This document shows positions 8,746 through 16,803 of a DNA stretch of 64,000 bases, piece after piece (within the stretch, counting starts at the first letter, position 1; every line of letters begins with the position of its first letter). The position numbers and the translations under genes were made by a program. The DNA lies in NCBI RefSeq assembly GCF_900162615.1, contig NZ_FUFN01000009.1, positions 470,453-534,452 of the forward strand. Reading direction: 5' to 3'. The notes below the pieces were generated by a model. The model worked only from the letters and a program-made list of their open reading frames with translations. It did no database searches and was not told the origin of the DNA. The stretch comes from Virgibacillus proomii. GTDB lineage: Bacteria > Bacillota > Bacilli > Bacillales > Amphibacillaceae.

Positions 8746-9537
8746 CTAATCAAAGACCTCCGTGCTTTCCATCTGAATAGCTTCTCTTAGCTTCCGTAAT
8801 GAGCGGCGTTGAAGTCTTGAAACATGCATCTGTGAAATCCCTAACAGTTCCCCTGTTTCCTTTTGGCTCTTATTTTCAAAATAAGTATAATGTAAAATTT
8901 GTTGTTCTCTTTCAGATAAAATTGGAAATATTTTTTCTAGCAGCATCTTTTGATCGACATGATCGTACCCACGTTCTTCATTTCCTACTAAATCCAAAAT
9001 AGCAACGGTACTCCCATCTGAATCTGCTTCAATTTTTCGATCAACCGAAAGTGCTTTGTAGCTTTTTCCCATCTCCATTGTTTCTAATATTTCTTCCTCT
9101 GACACTTCTAGATAGTCTGCTAATTCTTTAATGGATGGTGATTTTTGGTTTTGTGCCGTTAATATATCTACTGCTTTTTTTATTTTTGGTCCTAATTCCT
9201 TTATTCGCCTTGGAACATGTACACTCCATGTTTTATCACGGATAAAGCGTTTTATTTCTCCAATAATTGTAGGTATTGCAAAAGATTCAAAAGATTTACC
9301 GAATGTTGAATCATATCGGCGTACTGCAGCTAATAGTCCGATCATTCCCACTTGGACAAGATCTTCATGAATAGCACTATTTTTTGAATACTTACGAGCG
9401 ATTGATTCGACAAGATCCTTATATATCAGAACAAATTTCTCTTGTAATTGCTCATTCGTGGGCTCCTTTTGCAATGATTCAATTAATTGGTAAACCTCAT
9501 CCCTTCCGTTATTGTGTGGTTGAGATTTGGTCGTCAT
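8746..9537 (-). CDS. sigB: RNA polymerase sigma factor SigB, general stress
   Basis: The 263-aa sigma-70 family factor has region 2 (EDLVQVGMIGLLAAVRRYD and IKRFIRDKTWSVHVPRRIKE), region 3 and a region 4 helix-turn-helix (KETGELLGISQMHVSRLQRR). It directs transcription of the general stress regulon from GTTTAA/GGGTAT promoters and is held by the anti-sigma factor RsbW. The start is ATG at 9537, with GAGGTGG seven bases upstream, inside rsbW. The resulting 29-bp overlap with rsbW is like that of B. subtilis. A longer reading from 9558 has no ribosome site. Confidence 0.97.
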   Translation of the reverse strand: MTTKSQPHNNGRDEVYQLIESLQKEPTNEQLQEKFVLIYKDLVESIARKYSKNSAIHEDLVQVGMIGLLAAVRRYDSTFGKSFESFAIPTIIGEIKRFIRDKTWSVHVPRRIKELGPKIKKAVDILTAQNQKSPSIKELADYLEVSEEEILETMEMGKSYKALSVDRKIEADSDGSTVAILDLVGNEERGYDHVDQKMLLEKIFPILSEREQQILHYTYFENKSQKETGELLGISQMHVSRLQRRSLRKLREAIQMESTEVFD

Positions 9538-9982
9538 CAAAGCCCACCTCAGTTTCATTTATATACTTCGTCATTAGTACAATGACACCATAACTATTAT
9601 TGATTTGAACTTTATCCATTAATGCATTAATTAAGAACAGACCAAACCCTCCTTCTCGTAAATCTTCAATTGATTCCGTTTCGTTATATGGGCCAATACT
9701 ATCCTTTATTTCATTTAGACTGAAACTGTCACCACGATCTGCCACCATAATTTCTAAGCGATCATCGTAGACACCAAAACCGATCGTAACTTCACCTTCA
9801 CCATCATGATAAGCATGATTGACGGTATTCGTAATTGCTTCAGAAATGGCTACTTTTAAATCTTCAATATCCTCATAAGAAAAGCCCATACGATTGGCTA
9901 TTCCGGAAATACTTAACCTCACAACACCAATATACTCCGCCTTTGCTGGAACCTTCAATTCAATAAAATCAAATTTTTCCAT
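9509..9982 (-). CDS. rsbW: RsbW, anti-sigma-B factor and RsbV kinase
   Basis: The 157-aa GHKL-type serine kinase has an N box in EAITNTVNHAY and glycine-rich ATP-lid residues in REGGFGLFLI. RsbW binds SigB in unstressed cells and phosphorylates RsbV. When RsbV is dephosphorylated, RsbW switches partner and SigB is freed. Its start codon overlaps the rsbV stop (TAATG), and its 3' end overlaps sigB, pointing to tight stoichiometric translation of rsbV-rsbW-sigB. Confidence 0.97.
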   Translation of the reverse strand: MEKFDFIELKVPAKAEYIGVVRLSISGIANRMGFSYEDIEDLKVAISEAITNTVNHAYHDGEGEVTIGFGVYDDRLEIMVADRGDSFSLNEIKDSIGPYNETESIEDLREGGFGLFLINALMDKVQINNSYGVIVLMTKYINETEVGFDDDQISTTQ

Positions 9983-10314
9983 TATTCACTTCCACCCCGA
10001 ATCGCAGCATTTACATCTATAATCTCATCTAACCCTGTAATTTTAAACAAGCGCAGTACACGTTCCTGTATATTTACTAATATTAACTTACTATCATGCT
10101 CCTTTGTTGATTTAAGTGCACTAATAAAAATACCTAAACCTGTACTATCCATATAGCTTACCTTTTCTAAGTCAACCTCCACTATCCTGCCTTTTTGTTG
10201 TGTAAGGGGAATTAACGTTTCTTTCAAATTTGGGGCAGTATATGCATCTATTTCTCCAGATAAGTGGACAATAGACTTATTTGGTTCATCTGTGATTTTA
10301 ATAGTTAGATTCAT
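9982..10314 (-). CDS. rsbV: RsbV, anti-anti-sigma factor
   Basis: The 110-aa STAS-domain protein carries the phosphorylatable serine in MDSTGLG at Ser57 (Ser56 in B. subtilis). RsbW phosphorylates it and RsbU dephosphorylates it; unphosphorylated RsbV sequesters RsbW. The start is supported by AGGAGGAGAA. Upstream there is no ordinary promoter but a gap of over 700 bp full of structured repeats; the readable sigma-B promoter is at the far end of that gap. Confidence 0.97.
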   Translation of the reverse strand: MNLTIKITDEPNKSIVHLSGEIDAYTAPNLKETLIPLTQQKGRIVEVDLEKVSYMDSTGLGIFISALKSTKEHDSKLILVNIQERVLRLFKITGLDEIIDVNAAIRGGSE

Positions 10315-10332
10315 ATTTCTCCTCCTATATAT

Positions 10333-10374
10333 GTGAAACTTTATTTCGTAGACGATCTTTGGCTACGAAATATT
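10333..10374 (+). repeat. Type A fragment (hairpin 1 only)
   Basis: GTGAAACTT is followed by TTTCGTAG paired with CTACGAAA, the type A first hairpin with yet another stem sequence. The rest of the unit is replaced by the type B element starting at 10375. It begins 19 bases upstream of the rsbV start codon, so on the minus strand it lies in the rsbV leader. Confidence 0.65.
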
Positions 10375-10636
10375 AGAAAAACTTTGGCTTGTCGCCAAGT
10401 CTTTAGCGATAGCTGTAGTTTTTCTTATACGATAAAGTGAAACTTCATTCCGTGGAATGCTTTTTACACGGAATGTTAATACCACAAGGGTATGACCTAA
10501 AGGCCTTTGAACCAATCGGGCATTTAGGAGCCGTTTTCTCCGACTTAGCCCCTTTGCACGAACTCAGGACTTGAAGTGGGAAACTTACGGCACCTTACAT
10601 GCGGGATAAACCCTAAAATTTTATACTTTCCTATAG
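10375..10636 (+). repeat. Composite element: type B + type A6 + tail
   Basis: Type B (10375-10427) is AGAAAAACT, a GGCTTGTCGCC hairpin, an AGC/GCT hairpin and a closing GTTTTTCT. TTATAC then leads into type A (10431-10610; hairpin CATTCCGTG/CACGGAATG and long stem AGGAGCCGT/ACGGCACCT with one mismatch). The tail is CCCTAAAATTTTATACTTTCCTATAG. It sits in the leader between the sigma-B promoter at 11008-11033 and rsbV. Confidence 0.8.
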
Positions 10637-10970
10637 TATTAGAAAAGTAAAACTTCGTTCTAGGAGTGTTTTTCTCCTTGAAGTGGAACAAAGGCTAAAA
10701 ACTTGGGAGCCCTTGAAAAATTGCGGTGTATTGCTATCGAAGCATACTCTGTTCTATTCAACACATTTTGATCGATAACTTTGAAAATATTGCGATGTAT
10801 CGCTGCCGAAGTTTTTTCTTGTCCTCGAAAAAGAAAAACGCTTCTTATTCGTGCACATCTATTGCTGCTTCCTTTTTCCCGAAGCAATCAGATTAGTCGC
10901 CGTTTTTTCTTTTCCACTCTATTTAAAAAGAATGGTTTACAGCGCCAAATATATAGAATATGTACATAAA
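10637..10970 (+). repeat. Type A-prime repeat variant, degenerate
   Basis: The stretch begins AAAGTAAAACTTCG, has CTAGGAG/CTCCTTG in place of hairpin 1, then ACAAAGGC with AGCCCTTG. It continues with ATTGCGATGTATCGCTGCCGAAG-like blocks shared with 14118-14390, 37220-37310 and 53240-53345. I see no coding potential; it fills most of the remaining rsbU-rsbV gap. Confidence 0.5.
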
Positions 10971-11007
10971 CATATTTTTTAGATTGTTGTTTAGATCCTG
11001 CTTACAT

Positions 11008-11033
11008 TTACCCATTAAAACAATCTGTTAAAC
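11008..11033 (-). promoter_or_regulatory. Sigma-B promoter of rsbV-rsbW-sigB-rsbX
   Basis: On the minus strand GTTTAA (11028-11033) is followed by 14 bases and GGGTAA (11008-11013), an excellent fit to the sigma-B consensus GTTTAA-N12-15-GGGTAT. The -35 overlaps the rsbU stop codon. B. subtilis has its autoregulatory sigma-B promoter at the same place in the operon. Here transcription would start around 11000, giving rsbV a leader of roughly 690 nt. Confidence 0.8.
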
Positions 11034-12041
11034 TTCTCTTCTTATAATTAGTAAAGTAAAATCATCTCGCAGTTCAAAGTCCTGTAAACGCTCAAAATAT
11101 TTAAAAACTTGATTAACCATCTGTTGAGCTGGTAGATGAATATACTTTCTAATCACATCTAACACTTCTTGGCGTTCAATAAATCGTTCACCATCTCTGC
11201 ACTCTGTAACTCCATCTGTCAATAGAATAACCATGTCCCCTTGTTCAATTTTAAGTTCATATTGTGGATAAGTTGTATCTGGAGTTACACCTAAAACAAG
11301 ACCTTTTGTTTTTAGTTCTGTAAATATATCTCGCTTTGCATTGTAATAAAAACCAGGTTCATGACCTGCTGAGGCATAACGGAGTGTATGTTCAAAGGGA
11401 AGGTATTGTGCATAAAACATTGTAATAAACATGCTGGGATCAACATTTCTTTCAACAACTCGGTTCATGTTAACAAGAATTGCTTTTGGTGTCATCGCAT
11501 CTTCAGGGTAACTGTCCATGGCATACTTAATCATTGACATGCAAAGCGCAGCGGGAATCCCTTTTCCTATAACATCAGCTATAGCAATTCCTAATGATCC
11601 ATCTCTACCTTTTACAAAATGATGATAGTCTCCATTCATTTGATGAGCAGACATACTAATAACACCTATATCCAACCCCTGAATATCTGGCTTTTTGGTC
11701 TCTAAAAGCGTTTCCTGCATACTAGCCGCTACCGATATTTCTGATTTTAACTCTGACTGTTTTTCCCGAAGCTGTTGATACTCTCGATGAGCAATTCCAT
11801 ATGCAATCATCGCCTCTAACAGAAAATTCATGGAATATTTAATACCCTCACTTAAATTAGGATATAAATCTTCGAGGGCCTGAATATGCATATTAACGAT
11901 TTCATCTGGCAAAATATTATTCTTTATAAAAGATTTACTAGCTTGTTCAATTTCATAAAGGGAGCGCTCATCTCTTGTTTCAATATAACGCTTCATTAAT
12001 AATTTATAAGTTTCTGCATCTAATTTCAGTATACTCTCCAT
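11028..12041 (-). CDS. rsbU: RsbU, RsbV-P phosphatase activated by RsbT
   Basis: The 337-aa protein has an N-terminal four-helix RsbT-binding domain (about 1-85), a linker (SEISVAASMQETLL) and a PP2C/SpoIIE phosphatase domain with GDYHHF, IADVIGKGIPAA and a C-terminal DDFTLLI motif. RsbT released from the stressosome binds the N-terminal domain and turns on dephosphorylation of RsbV. The start is ATG at 12041, with AGGGGG six bases upstream; the in-frame extension to 12161 has no ribosome site and no homology to RsbU. Its stop codon lies in the -35 of the sigma-B promoter for rsbV. Confidence 0.96.
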   Translation of the reverse strand: MESILKLDAETYKLLMKRYIETRDERSLYEIEQASKSFIKNNILPDEIVNMHIQALEDLYPNLSEGIKYSMNFLLEAMIAYGIAHREYQQLREKQSELKSEISVAASMQETLLETKKPDIQGLDIGVISMSAHQMNGDYHHFVKGRDGSLGIAIADVIGKGIPAALCMSMIKYAMDSYPEDAMTPKAILVNMNRVVERNVDPSMFITMFYAQYLPFEHTLRYASAGHEPGFYYNAKRDIFTELKTKGLVLGVTPDTTYPQYELKIEQGDMVILLTDGVTECRDGERFIERQEVLDVIRKYIHLPAQQMVNQVFKYFERLQDFELRDDFTLLIIRREV

Positions 12042-12196
12042 TATTTTCCCCCTCACTATCCATCGTAGCCAAAACAACTGAATGGTTACAAGTGAATTAA
12101 CTCCAAATAAAAGGAAGCTGTCAGACTCATATCTAAGATCCGTATAGATAAAAGTCTTCACAGTATACTCTCTTTCACCATTTCAAATTAGAACAA

Positions 12197-12598
12197 CTAC
12201 CTTAACCATTTAATTACTTTCACTCGCGTTCCCTTACCGACCTCTGTTCGGATGTCAAATTCATCCATTAACCTTTTGACACCTGGCAATCCAGCTCCCA
12301 AACCTCCGGAGGTTGAATAGCCATCTTCTAACGCTTGTCCGATATCCACAATCCCGGGGCCTACATCAATGGCAATAATGCAGATTCCTTTATGCTCGAC
12401 TGTATGGATCACTTCAAAACATATTTGGCCGTGATCTGCATATAGATAAATATTTCTTGCCAGCTCCGATATCGTTGTTGCAATACGTGCTTGGTCGACG
12501 GTTCCAAAACCTAATTTCTTCGCAATATCTCTACCTAACTGTCTTGCACCTACTATATCCCATTCTTTTTTTATATTCACACAAGATTGAGGTTGCAT
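12197..12598 (-). CDS. rsbT: RsbT, stressosome serine kinase and RsbU activator
   Basis: The 133-aa GHKL kinase has an N-box SELARNIYLYA, DVGPGI and GLGAGLPGVKRLMDEF. It phosphorylates RsbR and RsbS in the stressosome under stress, then leaves it and activates RsbU. GGGGGA upstream of ATG 12598 overlaps the rsbS stop. A 155-bp gap to rsbU has no separate promoter that I can see. Confidence 0.96.
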   Translation of the reverse strand: MQPQSCVNIKKEWDIVGARQLGRDIAKKLGFGTVDQARIATTISELARNIYLYADHGQICFEVIHTVEHKGICIIAIDVGPGIVDIGQALEDGYSTSGGLGAGLPGVKRLMDEFDIRTEVGKGTRVKVIKWLR

Positions 12599-12601
12599 CC
12601 A

Positions 12602-12958
12602 CTATTCCCCCAATTCCTGGTAGAGTTTAATAAGGCCTTGCTCTAAATTTAATGCAGTTGACACATTTTTTAAATGAATTCCTAAATCTAATAAAGTTAC
12701 AGCAACTGCAGGCTGAATACCTGTTAAAACTACCTTCGCCCCCATTAAATCTGACATTGTAACAACATCACCAAGCACTTTGGCAATAAATGAATCAATA
12801 ATATCAACCGATGTTAAATCAATAACCACTCCAGTTGAGCCGTTCTTATGAATCTTATCTAATAAATCCTCTTGAAATTGGATAGCTGTTTGATCATCAA
12901 TCTCTGTCTGTATGGAGATTAATAAATAATTATGTAGCTTTAATATGGGTATTCGCAT
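12602..12958 (-). CDS. rsbS: RsbS, stressosome core STAS protein
   Basis: The 118-aa single STAS domain has the RsbT target serine in IDSFIAK at residue 56 (Ser59 in B. subtilis, which has three more N-terminal residues). Unphosphorylated RsbS holds RsbT in the stressosome; phosphorylation lets RsbT go. It lies four bases after rsbR and three before rsbT, in one transcription unit. Confidence 0.96.
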   Translation of the reverse strand: MRIPILKLHNYLLISIQTEIDDQTAIQFQEDLLDKIHKNGSTGVVIDLTSVDIIDSFIAKVLGDVVTMSDLMGAKVVLTGIQPAVAVTLLDLGIHLKNVSTALNLEQGLIKLYQELGE

Positions 12959-12962
12959 TATT

Positions 12963-13832
12963 TCACTCTCCCTTCAATGATTGAATTAATTGCTCAATAC
13001 TATCCTCTTTACTTTCAATATCGACAACTTGACGATTCGTTATTTCAAGAGCTCTTTCAAACCCTTTCTTTAAAGAACTTTTCGTTGGGAATTTACTTAA
13101 ATCGATCCCTAAATTAACAATGGTTTGAGCAATTTCCGGACGGATTCCTACAAGGATACATGTTGCACCGATTAAGCGTACTGCTTCTGCCGCTTGAATA
13201 ATATGATGAGCAACCATTGTATCAACAACTGGAACACCCGTTATATCCATTAAAACAACTTCCGAATTATGTTTAATCGCGCCATCAAGCAGGTTTTCCA
13301 TAATTAATTTTGCCCGTTCCGTATCGATCGTTCCAATTAAAGGCATAATTGTAATACCGTCCATCACAGGAATTAACGGAGCTGATAACTCTTGAAGAGC
13401 TACCCTTTGTAACGACACCGTGTTCTCCCAACTCCCTGAGTATTCATTAACGAGCTGCCGAATTAGAGGTTCAACCCAATTATCTACACTTTCTAATACA
13501 TTGGAAATAAATGTAGAACCTATTTGCTCTGTTTGACTTAAAATATAATCAATTGTAACTCTACGAAACACTTGTAAGCCGTCGGTAATATAACTTAATG
13601 GCCATCCAAGATTAATAATCTTTTCAGAAAAGTTCTCAACTGCTTTTGAAAAACCAGCATTTTTTATGCTTGTAAATATCACATTCACAAATTCCCTATT
13701 AGTACTATCAAATAGTTCTTCAGAAATACTAGCTGTATAATTATCACTTTTTAATGAATTTATTTCTTCCAGCCACATTTGTACAATGGCATCACTATTA
13801 TCGATTGCAATCTTTTTAAACTTCTCGTCCAT
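12963..13832 (-). CDS. rsbR: RsbR, stressosome sensor protein
   Basis: The 289-aa protein has a non-heme globin-like N-terminal sensor domain (about 1-135), a linker helix and a C-terminal STAS domain. Thr171 (in IDTERAK) and Thr205 (in VVDTMVAHH) sit at exactly the numbered positions of the two RsbT phosphorylation sites of B. subtilis RsbRA. It forms the stressosome with RsbS and RsbT and gates stress signals. Only one RsbR paralogue is in the window. A weak vegetative promoter (TTGAAG, 18 bases, TAGAAT) can be read just upstream. The C-terminal tail is longer than in B. subtilis (about 15 extra residues). Confidence 0.95.
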   Translation of the reverse strand: MDEKFKKIAIDNSDAIVQMWLEEINSLKSDNYTASISEELFDSTNREFVNVIFTSIKNAGFSKAVENFSEKIINLGWPLSYITDGLQVFRRVTIDYILSQTEQIGSTFISNVLESVDNWVEPLIRQLVNEYSGSWENTVSLQRVALQELSAPLIPVMDGITIMPLIGTIDTERAKLIMENLLDGAIKHNSEVVLMDITGVPVVDTMVAHHIIQAAEAVRLIGATCILVGIRPEIAQTIVNLGIDLSKFPTKSSLKKGFERALEITNRQVVDIESKEDSIEQLIQSLKGE

Positions 13833-13960
13833 TTCCTTACCCCCACTTAATTAAAATATAATTTTTATTCTAAGTCATGTTATAGAGCTGCTTCAAAGCC
13901 CTAAAATTGTACTTTTTTCTAAAGTTATCAACAATAATTGTAACATAGAAACAAAAAACG

Positions 13961-14123
13961 GATAAAGTGAAACTTCATTCCGTAGGAGTTTTCTTCCAGC
14001 TCCTACGGAATGTTAGCTTGAACGAATCGGGCATTTAGGTGCCGTTTTCTCCCACTTAGACCTTTTGTATCCACTCAAGGCTCTTGAAGTGGGAGTCTTA
14101 CGGCACCTTAGATGCGGGATAAA
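13961..14123 (+). repeat. Type A structured repeat A7
   Basis: GATAAAGTGAAACTT is followed by hairpin 1 with a long stem (CATTCCGTAGGAG paired with CTCCTACGGAATG, 13 bp). Hairpin 2 has AGGTGCCGT/ACGGCACCT and the apical stem CTCCCACTT/AAGTGGGAG. This copy shows the whole architecture most clearly. It lies between rsbR and mazF. Confidence 0.9.
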
Positions 14124-14390
14124 GTGAAATTTTATTTTACGCAGTGCTTTTCTTCTTGAAGTGGAACAAGGCTAAAATCTCAAGCACCCTTGGAAAAGGA
14201 AACACTTTTTCTGCATATCATGTCTCGCTATCGAGGTTTTTCTTATCTTGAAAAAACGCGATGCCTCTTCATAATTCCTCCTGTTCGATGCGAACCAATC
14301 AATCTTTCAGACGCCGTTTTGCTTCTCTTTTATTCTTTTTTTGACAATCTGTATAATATTTAGATATTTACGGCACCTCACATGCAGAAT
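14118..14390 (+). repeat. Type A-prime repeat variant with type A end
   Basis: It shares the GATAAA junction with A7 and begins GATAAAGTGAAATTTTATT. It then carries A-prime blocks (GAACAAGGCTAAAATCTC, TCTCGCTATCGAGG) and ends with ACGGCACCTCACATGC, the closing arm of type A. It looks like a mosaic or internally replaced unit. Confidence 0.55.
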
Positions 14391-14394
14391 TTTC

Positions 14395-14431
14395 AACACA
14401 AAAATACCCTTGTACTAACACAAGGGTATTA
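14395..14431 (-). terminator. mazF terminator
   Basis: On the minus strand AATACCCTTGT and ACAAGGGTATT form an 11-bp perfect stem, followed by TTTTGTG, directly after the mazF stop. It separates mazEF from the rsb operon. Confidence 0.85.
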
Positions 14432-14788
14432 TTGACCATACATATCCTTCAGTCCTAAACTGATTTCCAATGCCTGATTGATCTTAGACATCATTTCTTT
14501 ATCCAATTTTGTTATTCTATCTGTTAGCCTTTGTTTATCAAGTGTTCTAATCTGCTCTAGCAAAATAACGGAATCACGATCAAACCCATATCGTTTTGCA
14601 TCAATCTCCACATGTGTTGGGAGCTTGGCTTTTTGAATTTGCGCTGTAATAGCAGCAACAATAACGGTAGGACTGAAACGATTCCCGATATCATTTTGCA
14701 GGATCAATACCGGGCGGACGCCTCCCTGTTCTGACCCGACAACAGGGGAAAGGTCAGCGAAATATACTTCGCCTCTTTGCACGATCAA
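14429..14788 (-). CDS. mazF: MazF (NdoA) endoribonuclease toxin
   Basis: The 119-aa protein is nearly colinear with B. subtilis NdoA/EndoA (MIVxRGxVYFADLSPVVGSE, RPVLILQNDIGN, HVEIDAKRYG). EndoA cleaves mRNA at UACAU. The fold is a PemK/MazF barrel acting in the cytosol. The start is TTG at 14788, with GGGGTG about seven bases upstream inside mazE; the B. subtilis gene also begins with TTG. It has an extra eight residues at the C-terminus. It is an operon with mazE, followed by its own terminator. Confidence 0.95.
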   Translation of the reverse strand: MIVQRGEVYFADLSPVVGSEQGGVRPVLILQNDIGNRFSPTVIVAAITAQIQKAKLPTHVEIDAKRYGFDRDSVILLEQIRTLDKQRLTDRITKLDKEMMSKINQALEISLGLKDMYGQ

Positions 14789-14792
14789 ATGG

Positions 14793-15077
14793 TTACACCC
14801 CGATCACAGAACGTTCCAAGGTGTTTTTTGCCTCCTCTTCAGCTTGGAAAGCTTCTGAAGCAATTGTCAAATTAATGCGGCCCATTTCTGCATAACCCTT
14901 TTCCATGGTTTCACGAAATCGTCGAAAATGCTCATCTCGTTTTTGCTGAAGATAGTTTCTTGTTGCCTGACAAATGAAATCACTCAAATCACTGTTCTCA
15001 TATTTCACCAGACCATCCACCTCATTTAACAGGTTTTTCGGTATTTTAACTAAAACTTCTTGTAAGCTTTCTGACAA
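14793..15077 (-). CDS. mazE: MazE (EndoAI) antitoxin, ribbon-helix-helix protein
   Basis: The short RHH/CopG-type antitoxin (94 aa) is followed after four bases by mazF. It is similar to B. subtilis EndoAI, including the C-terminal toxin-binding part (GYAEMGRINLTIASEAF). I choose TTG at 15077 (MSESLQ) because GGAGG lies nine bases upstream and the B. subtilis protein begins MSES. The ATG at 15083 is only three bases from the ribosome site. It binds and blocks MazF. Confidence 0.9.
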   Translation of the reverse strand: MSESLQEVLVKIPKNLLNEVDGLVKYENSDLSDFICQATRNYLQQKRDEHFRRFRETMEKGYAEMGRINLTIASEAFQAEEEAKNTLERSVIGV

Positions 15078-15128
15078 AACCATACACCTCCGCCAACTGT
15101 TGAACGAACTTTGTAAAATTCAATTTTA

Positions 15129-15157
15129 ATAATATCATTGAATTCGCCCATTTGCAA
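15129..15157 (-). promoter_or_regulatory. mazEF promoter
   Basis: On the minus strand TTGCAA (15152-15157) and TATTAT (15129-15134) are separated by 17 bases, about 50 bases upstream of mazE. Confidence 0.65.
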
Positions 15158-15256
15158 AGGGTTGTAGGAATTTTTTCCGAAAAATCATTTGTTTTGTCGT
15201 TTATTTTTTATACGACGTGGTATATAGTGTAGAATACCTTATTACAGACGAGCTCT

Positions 15257-16375
15257 TTAAAGACCTTTGTAGATTCTCGGAACACGGTTGTTTATTACAC
15301 AAGGGATTTCATAATTAATCGTTTCAGCATATTTAGACACTTCATCCATGGAAATAAATGCCTCATTTTGACGACCAATGAACGTTATCTTTGTACCAAC
15401 AGGATACGCTTTATCCAACCTCACCATTGTTTGATCCATACAAATTCTACCTATTATCGGCATTCTTTTTCCATTGACCAAAACAGAAAAGCCTTGCATT
15501 CTGCGCAGCCATCCATCTCCATAACCAATTGGAACCGTACCTATCCATTCTTGTTGTCTTGCTTTATATGTGCATCCATAGCTAATACAATCACCTGGCT
15601 GGATTTGTTTAACGTGAACAAGTTTACTGTGTAAAGAGAAGGCTTGCTTTAACTCTATCTCCCCCTTTTCTTTTACTGCATTAGATGGATACAAGCCATA
15701 CATTGCTATGCCAAACCGAATATAGTCATACATTTCAGCGGGAAAACGTATCGCACTAGCGCTATTACCAACATGGACATCGAGGTTTCCTTGCCAGCGC
15801 TCCTTTAATTTAGAAAGGAAATGGGTAAAACGTGATTGCTGTTTGTTAAAATAGGTTATGTCTAATTCATCGGCTGTAGCAAAATGCGTGAATACTCCTG
15901 TTAAATATATGCTTCGATTATTTTTTAATGCTTCTAAAATAGTATCTAGTTCTTTTTCCGTTCTTATCCCTATCCTCCCCATACCCGTATCAACTTTCAA
16001 ATGAAGATGAAGCGGCTTAGGAAGCGAATACGTACTCACCTCATCCAACCATTCTTTTTGAAAAAAAGTAAGCGTTATTTCATTATTACAGGCTTCTACA
16101 GCAGATTCTGGCGGAACCCACCCAAGTACTAAAATAGGAGCAGTAATAGACGCTTTCCGCAATTTAATGGCTTCTTCCAACAGTGCTACTGCTAAATAAT
16201 CCGCTCCGGCTTCCAGAGCCTTCTTCGCAACTTGTATACTGCCATGGCCATATCCATCGGCTTTTACTACTGCCATTACCTTTGTTTCAGTTGACAGCTT
16301 TTTCTTTATTTGTTTTATATTATATGCAATTGCATCCAGATCTATTTCTATCCATGTATTTCTATGTAAATCCAA
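15257..16375 (-). CDS. alr: Alanine racemase
   Basis: The 372-aa PLP enzyme makes D-alanine for peptidoglycan. The PLP lysine is in AVVKADGYGHG (Lys38), and the catalytic tyrosine region SYGCTYKA and the C-terminal CMDQTMV are present. The TIM-barrel plus beta domain length is normal. The start is TTG at 16375, with AAGGAG eight bases upstream. It lies between the ydcC-like lipoprotein gene and mazEF as in B. subtilis alrA. A 71-base structured leader sits 30 bases upstream (16405-16475). Confidence 0.96.
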   Translation of the reverse strand: MDLHRNTWIEIDLDAIAYNIKQIKKKLSTETKVMAVVKADGYGHGSIQVAKKALEAGADYLAVALLEEAIKLRKASITAPILVLGWVPPESAVEACNNEITLTFFQKEWLDEVSTYSLPKPLHLHLKVDTGMGRIGIRTEKELDTILEALKNNRSIYLTGVFTHFATADELDITYFNKQQSRFTHFLSKLKERWQGNLDVHVGNSASAIRFPAEMYDYIRFGIAMYGLYPSNAVKEKGEIELKQAFSLHSKLVHVKQIQPGDCISYGCTYKARQQEWIGTVPIGYGDGWLRRMQGFSVLVNGKRMPIIGRICMDQTMVRLDKAYPVGTKITFIGRQNEAFISMDEVSKYAETINYEIPCVINNRVPRIYKGL

Positions 16376-16404
16376 TTTTCTAACTCCTTTGGTTATTTTT
16401 TAAT

Positions 16405-16475
16405 GCTTTAGGTGGCATTCCCCCCCACTGAAGCCTCCGCTGATCTTAATCGCGGGGGTAAACCTAGCCTAAATG
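16405..16475 (-). other. Structured leader upstream of alr (unidentified RNA fold or relic of an IS200/IS605 end)
   Basis: On the minus strand TTTAGG and CCTAAA bracket CCCCC/GGGGG and an inner CCGC/GCGG stem, a nested fold of about 70 nt. It is conspicuously GC-rich among AT-rich flanks and lies directly before the alr ribosome site. There is no U-tract, so it is not an ordinary terminator. I do not recognise it as a known riboswitch. The upstream part of the 16376-16803 gap shows no other feature except the terminator at 16755. Confidence 0.4.
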
Positions 16476-16754
16476 ATACTATTTTTATTTTACTTCTAAT
16501 CATGTTAAATAAATTAAATTTAAGCTCATTTACAATAATTACCATGCGTTTTTAAATATACACATTTCTCTATGCTATTAAGCTTAACTTATCCGCATTT
16601 AAATCCGTTATTTATCGTTTAGAACTATTTCTCCCTTTATACAGATTGTACTACATCTTGCAAAATGAAAAAACAGACTACCCTTATGAGCTTATCTCAA
16701 AAACGTATAGTATGACCGTACTTTTCTATTTACAGCACATTAAATTTCACCATG

Positions 16755-16790
16755 TAAAAAGCAGACTCTTTATATGATAAGAGTCTGCTA
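16755..16790 (-). terminator. Terminator after the ydcC-like gene
   Basis: AGCAGACTCTT and AAGAGTCTGCT pair around ATCATATA, followed by TTTTTAC on the minus strand, just after the lipoprotein gene. Confidence 0.85.
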
Positions 16791-16803
16791 TCTAGCCTAA
16801 CAT

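Noticed and set aside
10660..10887. A 75-codon minus-strand frame in the rsbU-rsbV gap
   Set aside because: It lies within the A-prime repeat block, without a ribosome site or homology.
14341..14360. TTGACA followed by TATAAT near mazF
   Set aside because: The two boxes are only about six bases apart, so they cannot form one promoter.
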